From NCBI GenBank assembly GCA_035552275.1, contig DASZLR010000193.1, positions 1 through 11,353 on the forward strand: 11,353 bases of DNA, given 5' to 3'. Origin of the DNA: DASVLX01 sp035552275. Its GTDB lineage: Bacteria > Actinomycetota > Actinomycetes > Mycobacteriales > Pseudonocardiaceae. A program made the position numbers and the translations under genes. The notes beneath the pieces were generated by a model that was not told the DNA's origin, made no database searches, and saw only the letters and a program-made list of their open reading frames with translations. This document shows positions 1 through 6,061 of the stretch, in pieces; the stretch's first letter is position 1, and the number at the start of each line of letters is the position of its first letter.

Positions 1-834
1 ACTGCCGGTGGCCCAGGCGTCGTCCAGCACCGCGTAGTGGAACTCGGCGGTGGTCCAGATGATGACCTCCTCAGCCACCCTGGACAGGTTCACCGCGAGC
101 ATGGCCAGACAGAACGCGATCTCGGCCGCGAAATCGCGGGACGCTGTGCCGTCGATCGAGTTCTCCACCGGCGCGTCGAAGCCGAGTTCGGCGGCGACGG
201 CGGCCGGGTCGAGCCCGAGCGAGGAACCGGCCAGCGCGCCCGATCCGTACGGCGACACCGCGGCCCGGGAATCCCAGTCCCGCAGCCGATCGACGTCCCG
301 TAGCAACGACTGAACGTGCGCCAGCAGGTGATGCGCGAGCAGCACTGGCTGGGCGTGCTGGAGGTGCGTCCGGCCGGGCATCACCGCGTCCGGGTGCGCA
401 TTCGCCTGTGCCACCAGGGAATCCACCACGTCCAGCGTGCCGGCCGCGATCCGGCGCGCGGCGTCCCGCAGCCACATCCGGAACAGCGTCGCGACCTGGT
501 CGTTGCGGGACCGGCCGGCGCGCAGCTTGCCGCCGAGTTCGGCGCCGGCGCGGTCGAGCAGGCCGCGTTCCAGCGCGGTGTGCACGTCCTCGTCACCCGG
601 ATGGGCGACGAACGCGCCGGCGACGACATCGGTGTCCAGGGTATCCAACGCGGCGAGCATCCGGTCCAGTTCGTCGGCGGTCAGCAGGCCGGCCCGGTGC
701 AGAACGCGGGCGTGCGCCCGCGAGCCGGCGATGTCGTACCGCGCCAGCCGCCAGTCGAAATGGGTGGACACAGAAAGCGCGGCAAGTGCGTCAGACGGAC
801 CTGAGGCGAACCGTCCGCCCCACAAAGCGACCAC
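1..834 (-). CDS. argH: Argininosuccinate lyase, partial (C-terminus beyond window)
   Basis: Cytosolic last step of arginine synthesis: splits argininosuccinate into arginine and fumarate. The frame is open from GTG 834 to the window edge (278 codons, no stop), against about 460-470 residues for the family. The N-terminus begins with LWGGRF, typical of ArgH. Family blocks follow in order: GDEDVHTALE, GKLRAGRSRNDQVAT, GRTHLQHAQP (catalytic His region) and NSIDGTASRDF. The window ends at DDAWATGS, the first residues of the fumarate-lyase signature GSSxMPxKxNP, so the catalytic loop itself is not visible. The start is supported by AAGGAG overlapping the argG stop codon, about 9 bases upstream. 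It follows argG after 13 bases and is the last visible gene of the operon. The identification is secure. Confidence 0.96.
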   Translation of the reverse strand, partial: MVALWGGRFASGPSDALAALSVSTHFDWRLARYDIAGSRAHARVLHRAGLLTADELDRMLAALDTLDTDVVAGAFVAHPGDEDVHTALERGLLDRAGAELGGKLRAGRSRNDQVATLFRMWLRDAARRIAAGTLDVVDSLVAQANAHPDAVMPGRTHLQHAQPVLLAHHLLAHVQSLLRDVDRLRDWDSRAAVSPYGSGALAGSSLGLDPAAVAAELGFDAPVENSIDGTASRDFAAEIAFCLAMLAVNLSRVAEEVIIWTTAEFHYAVLDDAWATGS

Positions 835-847
835 GATCAGATTCTCC

Positions 848-2044
848 TTACTTGCCCAGGTCCCGCTTGGCGGCGATCTTGCTGGGCAGGCCCCACAACT
901 GAATGAATCCCTTGGCCAGAGTCTGGTCGAAGGTGTCGCCCTCGTCGTAGGTGGCCAGGTTGAAGTCGTACAGCGACTGCTCGCTGCGCCGCCCGGTGAC
1001 GACGGCGCGGCCGCCGTGCAGCTTCAGCCGGATGTCGCCGGAAACCGGCTCCTGGGTCTTGGCGATGAAGGTGTCCAGCGCGTCGCGCAGCGGCGAGAAC
1101 CAGAGGCCGTCGTAGACCAGCTCGCCCCACCGCTGCTCCACCTGCCGCTTGAACCGGGCGAGATCACGCTCCAGGGTGACATTCTCCAGTTCCTGGTGCG
1201 CGGTGATCAACGCGATCGCGCCGGGCGCCTCGTACACCTCGCGGCTCTTGATGCCGACCAGCCGGTCCTCCACCATGTCCAGCCGGCCGACACCCTGCGC
1301 GCCGGCCCGCTGGTTGAGCGCGGTGATCGCCTGCAACACACTGACCGTCTCGCCGTCGATGGCCACCGGCACGCCCTGCTCGAAGGTGATCACCAGTTCG
1401 TCCGGCTCGCGCGGCTGCGCCGGGTCCTGGGTGTAGGAGTAGATGTCCTCGATCGGGCCGTTCCAGATGTCCTCCAGGAAGCCGGTTTCCACCGCGCGGC
1501 CGAAGACGTTCTGGTCGATCGAGTACGGCGACCGTTTGTTCACGTCGATGGGCAGGCTGCGGTCCTCGGCCCAGGCGATGGCCTTTTCCCGCGTCCAGGC
1601 GAAGTCGCGGACCGGGGCGAGCACCTTCAGCGCCGGCGCGAGCGCGCCGATGCCGACCTCGAACCGCACCTGGTCGTTGCCCTTGCCGGTGCAGCCGTGC
1701 GACACGATGGACGCGCCGTGTGCCTGCGCGGCGGCCACCAGGTGCTTCACGATCAGCGGCCGGGACAGCGCGGACACCAGCGGATACCGCTCCATGTACA
1801 GCGCGTTGGCGCGCACCGCCGGCAGGCAGTACTGCTCGGCGAACTCGTCCCGGGCGTCCACGACGACGGCCTCGACCGCGCCGCAGTCCAGTGCCCGCTT
1901 GCGAATGGTGTCCAGGTCCTCGCCGCCCTGGCCGACGTCCACGGCCACGGCGACGACCTCGGCGCCGGTCTCCTGGCCGATCCAACCGATCGCCACGGAG
2001 GTGTCGAGGCCGCCGGAGTAGGCCAGGACCACGCGCTCAGTCAT
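848..2044 (-). CDS. argG: Argininosuccinate synthase
   Basis: ATP-dependent ligase that joins citrulline and aspartate to argininosuccinate (AMP and PPi released), in the cytosol. The product is 398 residues, the normal length for this family. The N-terminal PP-loop ATP-binding motif SGGLDTS is at residues 10-16, and the family block GCTGKGNDQVRFE is at 117-129. Conserved text such as KRSPYSIDQN and YSYTQDP follows, and the protein is intact to its C-terminal LGK. The ATG at 2044 is preceded by AAGGAG with a 7-base spacer, and it overlaps the end of argR by 8 bases (ATGACTGA), so the two are probably translationally coupled. argH follows 13 bases after the stop. Nothing in the sequence is unusual. 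Confidence 0.98.
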   Translation of the reverse strand: MTERVVLAYSGGLDTSVAIGWIGQETGAEVVAVAVDVGQGGEDLDTIRKRALDCGAVEAVVVDARDEFAEQYCLPAVRANALYMERYPLVSALSRPLIVKHLVAAAQAHGASIVSHGCTGKGNDQVRFEVGIGALAPALKVLAPVRDFAWTREKAIAWAEDRSLPIDVNKRSPYSIDQNVFGRAVETGFLEDIWNGPIEDIYSYTQDPAQPREPDELVITFEQGVPVAIDGETVSVLQAITALNQRAGAQGVGRLDMVEDRLVGIKSREVYEAPGAIALITAHQELENVTLERDLARFKRQVEQRWGELVYDGLWFSPLRDALDTFIAKTQEPVSGDIRLKLHGGRAVVTGRRSEQSLYDFNLATYDEGDTFDQTLAKGFIQLWGLPSKIAAKRDLGK

Positions 2045-2663
2045 TGTCGTTCTCCTTGTCTTTCAGCAAGTCTGGGTCTTTCAGCAGGTCTGGTTGGTGT
2101 TGCGGGGAAGCCATGTCGGTGAAGCGATGGGCGAGCTGTCTGCCGGTGACCGGCTCGCGGGCGATCACCATCACCGTGTCGTCGCCGGCGATGGTGCCCA
2201 GCACCTCGTGCAAGGCGGCCCGATCGATGGCGCTGGCCAGGAACTGCGCGGCGCCCGGCGGGGTGCGCAGCACCATCAGGTTGGCCGAGCCCTCGGCGGA
2301 GACCAGCAGTTCGGCGAGCAGCCGGGACAGCCGCGATGTGCCACCCTGCACGCCGCGCACCGGGCTGCCGTCCTCGGGGATGACGTAGACCGGCGCACCG
2401 CCATCGGCTGCCCGCAGCTTGACCGCGCCCAGTTCGTCAAGATCACGCGAAAGGGTGGCCTGGGTGGTGTCGATGCCCTCGGCGGCCAGCAGCCGGGACA
2501 GCTCGGTCTGACTGCGAATGGCCATTGTGGACACGAGCTGCACGATACGGGCCTGCCGGGCGGCGCGGGTTGCGGCGGTGGAAACTTTGACATCCTCCCC
2601 GTCTTGAAGTGCGGGGATTCCCGTGCGGCTAGGCCGCGTCTGGGATGGTTCCTGCTTCATCAC
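2037..2663 (-). CDS. argR: Arginine repressor ArgR with IS-derived N-terminus
   Basis: Hexameric arginine-dependent repressor of arginine genes. In the GTG-2663 numbering (208 residues) the winged-helix domain spans about 34-97, with SQTELSRLL and the recognition segment TQATLSRDLDELGAVK. The arginine-binding oligomerisation domain spans about 110-185, with GTIAGDDT at 156-163. Family members are usually about 150-175 residues; this one is longer at both ends. Residues 1 to about 26 are encoded by the end of the tnpB element. The only start codons upstream of the DNA-binding domain are GTG 2663 and ATG 2660, both inside tnpB, and GGGAGG lies 6 and 9 bases before them. No ATG, GTG or TTG occurs in frame between there and the first helix. 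The C-terminus carries a duplicated PDLLKD and an acidic tail. It overlaps tnpB by 35 bases and argG by 8. Function is secure; the exact start is an inference. Confidence 0.93.
   Translation of the reverse strand: MMKQEPSQTRPSRTGIPALQDGEDVKVSTAATRAARQARIVQLVSTMAIRSQTELSRLLAAEGIDTTQATLSRDLDELGAVKLRAADGGAPVYVIPEDGSPVRGVQGGTSRLSRLLAELLVSAEGSANLMVLRTPPGAAQFLASAIDRAALHEVLGTIAGDDTVMVIAREPVTGRQLAHRFTDMASPQHQPDLLKDPDLLKDKENDND
2058..2093 (-). repeat. Tandem 18-base duplication in the 3' end of argR
   Basis: Two adjacent 18-base units (2058-2075 and 2076-2093) differ at one base (2069 versus 2087). In the argR frame they encode PDLLKDPDLLKD, just after the end of the conserved arginine-binding domain. 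The duplication keeps the frame and lengthens a charged tail. Replication slippage is the simplest origin. Confidence 0.85.
2596..2617 (-). repeat. Right-end hairpin of the IS element
   Basis: TCCCCG at 2596-2601 pairs with CGGGGA at 2612-2617 around a 10-base loop. In IS200/IS605 elements such subterminal hairpins are recognised by TnpA and form part of the omega RNA scaffold. Here the same bases also code for the IPALQDGED stretch of the ArgR extension. Confidence 0.75.
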
Positions 2664-3837
2664 CCGGTGCCTCCCGACAGGGAGGTCTTACCTGGGCTCC
2701 ACAGGCGTTTTGTCTCTCCGCCTGCCCGGCGGCGAGGATGTTGCGTGCTGCGTTGTGGTCGCGGTCGTGCACCGTGGCGCAGCCGGGGCAGGTCCAGGCC
2801 CGAACCTTGAGCGGCATCTGATCCATGAGGTGCCCACACGTCGAGCATGTCTTCGAGCTGGGCAGCCAGCGGCTGACCTTGTGCACGGTGCGTCCGTACT
2901 TCTGGGCCTTCTCCTGGATCAGCCGGACGAACTGGGCCCACCCGGCGTCGGCGATGGCGCGGGCCAACCCCCTGTTCTTGATCATCCCGGCGATGTTCAA
3001 GTCCTCCACGTGGACCGCTTGGTTGTCGCGGACCAGACGCAGGGCCTGCTTGTGATGGTAGTCCCGCCGAGCGCGAGAAACCTTGCCGTGCTGTATCGCT
3101 ATCTTGCGCCGAGACTTGGCTCGGTTGCCACTGCCTTTGGCGCGGCGCGCTTTCTCCCGTTCCAACCTGGACAGTTTCCGTTGCTTGCGGCGCAAGAACT
3201 TCGGGTTGGCAATATCCAGACAGGCACCGGTGGTCGTGGCCACCGTCGCCAGCCGGGTGATTCCCAGGTCGATCCCCGCTTCCCGGTCGATGGCCGGCAG
3301 CGGCGTCGACGGAACCTCGACGACAAAGCTCGCGTAGCAGTTCCCGTCCGGTTCGGCGATGATTGTGACCGACGACGGTTCGGAAGGCAGATCCCGCGAC
3401 CAGCGGACCCTCACCTCCCCGACCTTCGCCAGATACAAACGGCCATTGGCCCGCAGGGTGAACCCGTTGCGGGTGAGCCGGAAGGACTGCCGACTGTCCT
3501 TGCGGGACTTGAACCTCGGCCGCCCCACCCGCCTGCCCCTGCGGCGTTTCGCCAGCGAGTCGAAGAAATTCTGGTAGGCGCGGTGCGCGTCCCGCACCGA
3601 CTGCACCAACGCCACCGAGGCGACCTCGCCCAGCCACGCCCGTTCCTCGGTGGCCTTGGCCTGGGTGATCACCTGGCTCTGCACCTGACTCGGGGTGATC
3701 TTCTGCCCAGCCCGGTGCACGTCCTGTCGAGTGCGAATCGCGTCGTTGAACACCGCCCGGCAACAACCGAACGTCCGCGCCAGCATCGACCGCTGAACTG
3801 CGGACGGCTCGATCCGGTAGCGATATCTGACCTGCAC
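2629..3837 (-). CDS. tnpB: TnpB, RNA-guided transposon endonuclease
   Basis: TnpB (OrfB) is an RNA-guided DNA nuclease and relative of Cas12; in IS200/IS605 elements it helps retain the element by cutting sites from which it was lost. GTG 3837 gives 402 residues, the usual length, starting with the family-typical VQVRYRYRIEPS. ATG 3894 would run back through the left-end hairpin and is rejected. The RuvC triad is complete: D190 (GIDLGITRLA), E278 (VHVEDLNIAGM) and D360 (DRDHNAARNIL), almost the numbering known for ISDra2 TnpB (191, 278, 361). A zinc finger is formed by C331/C334 and C350/C353. No frameshift or stop is present, so the protein should be active. Its 3' end overlaps the argR start by 35 bases. 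Embedded in the arg operon, it is probably co-transcribed from the argC promoter. Confidence 0.94.
   Translation of the reverse strand: MQVRYRYRIEPSAVQRSMLARTFGCCRAVFNDAIRTRQDVHRAGQKITPSQVQSQVITQAKATEERAWLGEVASVALVQSVRDAHRAYQNFFDSLAKRRRGRRVGRPRFKSRKDSRQSFRLTRNGFTLRANGRLYLAKVGEVRVRWSRDLPSEPSSVTIIAEPDGNCYASFVVEVPSTPLPAIDREAGIDLGITRLATVATTTGACLDIANPKFLRRKQRKLSRLEREKARRAKGSGNRAKSRRKIAIQHGKVSRARRDYHHKQALRLVRDNQAVHVEDLNIAGMIKNRGLARAIADAGWAQFVRLIQEKAQKYGRTVHKVSRWLPSSKTCSTCGHLMDQMPLKVRAWTCPGCATVHDRDHNAARNILAAGQAERQNACGAQVRPPCREAPGDEAGTIPDAA
2670..2675 (-). promoter_or_regulatory. Shine-Dalgarno GGGAGG for argR, supplied by the IS
   Basis: The minus strand reads GGGAGG, 6 bases before GTG 2663 and 9 bases before ATG 2660, the only usable argR starts. 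It forms one arm of the 6-base stem 2670-2685 (GACA loop), so ribosome access may depend on folding of that hairpin. It lies inside the tnpB coding sequence and the presumed omega RNA scaffold. Confidence 0.65.
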
Positions 3838-3846
3838 CAACCCAGT

Positions 3847-3868
3847 GTATCGAACCCATGTTCGATAC
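3847..3868 (-). repeat. Left-end hairpin of the IS element
   Basis: A perfect inverted repeat: GTATCGAAC (3847-3855), a 4-base spacer, then GTTCGATAC (3860-3868). It lies 10 bases upstream of the tnpB GTG start and matches the subterminal left-end palindrome expected of IS200/IS605 elements. A terminator role is unlikely because no U-run follows. Confidence 0.75.
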
Positions 3869-3940
3869 CGACGCGGCGCCAGTGGGATCGGCAATCCCTG
3901 GCCTGAACACAGGGGCCTGCGCCGATTTAGCCGCGGTCAT
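3869..3940 (-). pseudogene. Stranded original argR start (5' fragment) plus IS left flank
   Basis: ATG 3940-3938 overlaps the argF stop TGA 3939-3937 as ATGA, the same coupling used at argJ/argB (ATGA) and argC/argJ and argB/argD (GTGA). It is followed by MTAAKS, which is plausible as an ArgR N-terminus. In the present sequence this frame runs into the IS element and is out of frame with the rest of argR. I infer that this is where argR used to start before the insertion. The junction between the old argR codons and the IS left tip cannot be located by eye, so the right half of this interval may be element sequence. Confidence 0.4.
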
Positions 3941-4869
3941 GGTCGGTCACCGGACTGTCGAACCAGCCAGGCCAGCAGGGCCTTCTGCGCGTGCAGCCGG
4001 TTCTCCGCCTCGTCCCAGACCGCGCTGGCCGGGCCGTCCAACACCTCGTCGGTGATCTCCGCGCCGCGATGCGCCGGCAGGCAGTGCAGCACGATGGCGC
4101 CGGGCGCGGCACGGGCCAGCAGTTCGGCGTTGACCTGGTACGGCCGGAACGGGCTCACCCGGTCCTTGCCGTCGGTCTCCTGTCCCATCGAGGTCCAGGT
4201 GTCGGTGGCCAGCACGTCGGAGCCGTCGACGGCGGCGTTCGGGTCGGTGAACAGCGCGACCGAGCCGCCGGTCTCGCCGGCCCGGCGCTTGGCGTCCAGC
4301 ACGATGTCCGGACGTGGTTGGAATCCTTCCGGCGCTGCGATCCGCACGTGCAGGCCGGCGGTGACGCCGCCGAGCAGCAGCGAGTGCGCCATGTTGTTCG
4401 CGCCGTCACCGAGGTAGGTCAGGGTGATGCCGGCCAGTGTGCCGTGCCGCTCCCGAATGGTCTGCAGATCGGCGAGTATCTGGCAGGGGTGGAAGTCGTC
4501 GGTGAGCGCGTTGACCACCGGCACCCGGGATGTCGAGGCCATCGCGACGATGCGGGCCTGTGCGAAGGTCCGCCAGACGACGGCGTCGACGTAGCGGGAC
4601 AGCACTCGTGAGGTGTCCTCGATGGTTTCCTCGCGGCCGAGCTGCATGGTGCGTCCGTCCACAATGATCGGATGGCCGCCGAGCTGGAAGATGCCGGTGT
4701 CGAAGGAAAGCCGGGTTCGGGTGGAGCTCTTCTCGAAGATCGCCGCCACGGATTTACCGGCCAGCGAACGGTTTTTCAACGGGTCAGCCTTCAGCTCGGC
4801 GGCGAGATCCAGCACCTCGGCCTGTTCGGCCGGGTCGAGATCGTCATCGCGCAGAAAATGGCGGGCCAT
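3937..4869 (-). CDS. argF: Ornithine carbamoyltransferase (anabolic)
   Basis: Transfers the carbamoyl group from carbamoyl phosphate to ornithine, giving citrulline; cytosolic. The product is 310 residues, normal for the family. The carbamoyl-phosphate site STRTR is at 49-53, HPCQ at 127-130, the ornithine-loop SMG at 227-229 and the catalytic HCLP at 262-265. The ATG at 4869 starts one base after the argD stop, with GAGGAAGG upstream inside the end of argD. Its stop codon overlaps another ATG (3940), the likely former start of argR. The biosynthetic context argues for the anabolic rather than the catabolic (arcB) enzyme. The TnpB element begins within 100 bases downstream. Confidence 0.97.
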   Translation of the reverse strand: MARHFLRDDDLDPAEQAEVLDLAAELKADPLKNRSLAGKSVAAIFEKSSTRTRLSFDTGIFQLGGHPIIVDGRTMQLGREETIEDTSRVLSRYVDAVVWRTFAQARIVAMASTSRVPVVNALTDDFHPCQILADLQTIRERHGTLAGITLTYLGDGANNMAHSLLLGGVTAGLHVRIAAPEGFQPRPDIVLDAKRRAGETGGSVALFTDPNAAVDGSDVLATDTWTSMGQETDGKDRVSPFRPYQVNAELLARAAPGAIVLHCLPAHRGAEITDEVLDGPASAVWDEAENRLHAQKALLAWLVRQSGDRP

Positions 4870-4870
4870 G

Positions 4871-6061
4871 TCAGCCTTCCTCGGAAGCGTCCAGGATGGA
4901 CGGAAGGGTGGTGATGAACTGGTGAGCCTGGTCGTGGTCGAGGATCAGCGGCGGGGCGAGCCGCACGACGTCGGGCTGGACGGGGTTGAGCAGGTAGCCG
5001 GCGGCTCGCGCGGCGGCGGCCACCTTGGCTGCCTTGGCATCGGCGAGTTGGACGCCCAGCAGCAGCCCGGCGCCGCGCACCCCGGCGATCAGCGGGTGGT
5101 GCAGGGCTTCGACGCCGCTGGCGATTTCCTTGCCCAGTGCGGCGGCGTGGTCGAGCAGTCCGTCGGCGGCGATGGTGTTGAGCACGGCGAGCCCGGCCGC
5201 GCAGCACACCGGGTTGCCGCCGAAGGTGCTGGCGTGCTGTCCCGGTCGCAGCAGCCCGGCGGCCGGGCCAATGCCGATGCACGCACCCAGCGGCAGCCCG
5301 CCGCCCAGGCCCTTGGCCAGCGTCACCACATCGGGGGTGATGCCGGCTTGCTGGAAGGCGAACCAGGTACCGGTGCGGCCGACGCCGGTCTGCACCTCGT
5401 CCAGAATCAGCAGCGCGCCGTGCTTCGCGGTGATCGACCGGGCGGCTTGCAGGTAGCCGGCCGGTGGCACGATCGCGCCGGCCTCACCCTGGACGGGTTC
5501 GAGCACGACGGCCGCAGTCTCGTCGTCCACAATGGATTCGAGGGTGGCGGTGTCGCCGTAGGACACATGGGTGACGCCGGGCACCAGCGGCTCGAACGGA
5601 CCGCGTTTCGCGGGCTGGCCGGTGAGGCTGAGCGCGCCCATGGTGCGACCGTGGAATCCGCCCTCGGCGGCGACGACCTTGGTGCGGCCGGTGCGGCGGG
5701 CGATCTTGAACGCGGTCTCGACCGCCTCCGCGCCCGAGTTGCACAGGAAGACCCGGCCGTCCTCGCCGACCCCGGCGAGGTCAAGCAGGCGTTCGGCCAG
5801 TTCGACGGCCGGCTCGCTGATGTAGAGGTTGGAGATGTGGCCGAGCTTCGCGATCTGCTCGGTGACGGCGGCGACGACGGCCGGGTGCGCGTGGCCGAGC
5901 ACGCTCACCGCGATGCCGCCGACCAGGTCGAGGTACCGGTTGTCGTCGGCGTCCCAGACCCACGCGCCCTCGCCTCGGGTGAGCGTCACCGGTGGCGTGC
6001 CGTAGCTGTCCATTATCGCGTCCTGCCAGCGGCTCTGGCCGTCCACATTGGATTTAATCAC
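4871..6061 (-). CDS. argD: Acetylornithine aminotransferase (PLP)
   Basis: PLP-dependent class III aminotransferase that converts N-acetylglutamate semialdehyde and glutamate into N-acetylornithine and 2-oxoglutarate. GTG 6061 gives 396 residues, the family length, with an N-terminus (WQDAIMDSYGTPPVTLTRGEGAW) that aligns by eye to actinobacterial ArgD. The cofactor-binding NSGAEA is at 108-113, D221 in LILDEVQTG contacts the pyridine ring, and K250 (VVTLAKGLGGG) is the Schiff-base lysine. The frame is open further upstream through argB, but that part is only a shadow of argB. The start is supported by GGGAG 7 bases upstream and by the 4-base GTGA overlap with the argB stop. argF follows after one base. 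Some ArgD enzymes also act on succinyl-diaminopimelate; the sequence does not decide that. Confidence 0.96.
   Translation of the reverse strand: MIKSNVDGQSRWQDAIMDSYGTPPVTLTRGEGAWVWDADDNRYLDLVGGIAVSVLGHAHPAVVAAVTEQIAKLGHISNLYISEPAVELAERLLDLAGVGEDGRVFLCNSGAEAVETAFKIARRTGRTKVVAAEGGFHGRTMGALSLTGQPAKRGPFEPLVPGVTHVSYGDTATLESIVDDETAAVVLEPVQGEAGAIVPPAGYLQAARSITAKHGALLILDEVQTGVGRTGTWFAFQQAGITPDVVTLAKGLGGGLPLGACIGIGPAAGLLRPGQHASTFGGNPVCCAAGLAVLNTIAADGLLDHAAALGKEIASGVEALHHPLIAGVRGAGLLLGVQLADAKAAKVAAAARAAGYLLNPVQPDVVRLAPPLILDHDQAHQFITTLPSILDASEEG

Larger units (their letters stand above)
2568..2720 (-). ncRNA. Candidate omega RNA (guide RNA) of the tnpB element
   Basis: TnpB proteins use a guide RNA made from the 3' end of their own gene and the right end of the element, with the guide taken from the flanking DNA. 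Three hairpins stack in this interval: 2670-2685 (CCTCCC/GGGAGG, 4-base loop), 2625-2637 (GCGGC/GCCGC, spanning the tnpB stop codon) and 2596-2617 (TCCCCG/CGGGGA, 10-base loop). Right of the last one the minus strand reads GGATGTCAA and passes straight into argR. The guide would therefore be about 2586-2568, the first argR-specific codons. The 5' limit and the exact scaffold/guide boundary are estimates; no transcript is shown. Confidence 0.45.
2587..3868 (-). mobile_element. IS200/IS605-type (IS1341-like) element, tnpB only
   Basis: A single tnpB is flanked by subterminal hairpins: a perfect 9-base inverted repeat with a 4-base loop at 3847-3868 on the left and a GC stem at 2596-2617 on the right, followed by GGATGTCAA. 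This layout, without terminal inverted repeats or an obvious target duplication, is that of IS200/IS605 elements. No Y1 transposase (tnpA) is present, so mobility would need a TnpA in trans. The GC content is visibly lower than in the arg genes on either side. It lies between argF and argR, in the direction of the operon. The right tip is placed near 2587 by the usual TCAA-like end. The left tip is uncertain and may extend to about 3925. Confidence 0.8.

Noticed and set aside
437..2122. A 561-codon plus-strand open frame across argH and argG
   Set aside because: It is antisense to two fully recognisable enzymes, has a low-complexity Arg/Ala/Ser/Gly/Val-rich composition typical of shadow frames in GC-rich DNA, and no recognisable domain.
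2623..3906. A 427-codon plus-strand frame opposite tnpB
   Set aside because: TnpB on the minus strand has intact catalytic and zinc-finger motifs; the opposite frame shows none and is a shadow.
2660..3940. A 426-codon frame from ATG 3940 as a complete protein
   Set aside because: From about codon 30 on it is tnpB read out of frame, Gly/Arg/Pro-rich and without domains. Only its first codons are of interest, as the possible former argR start.
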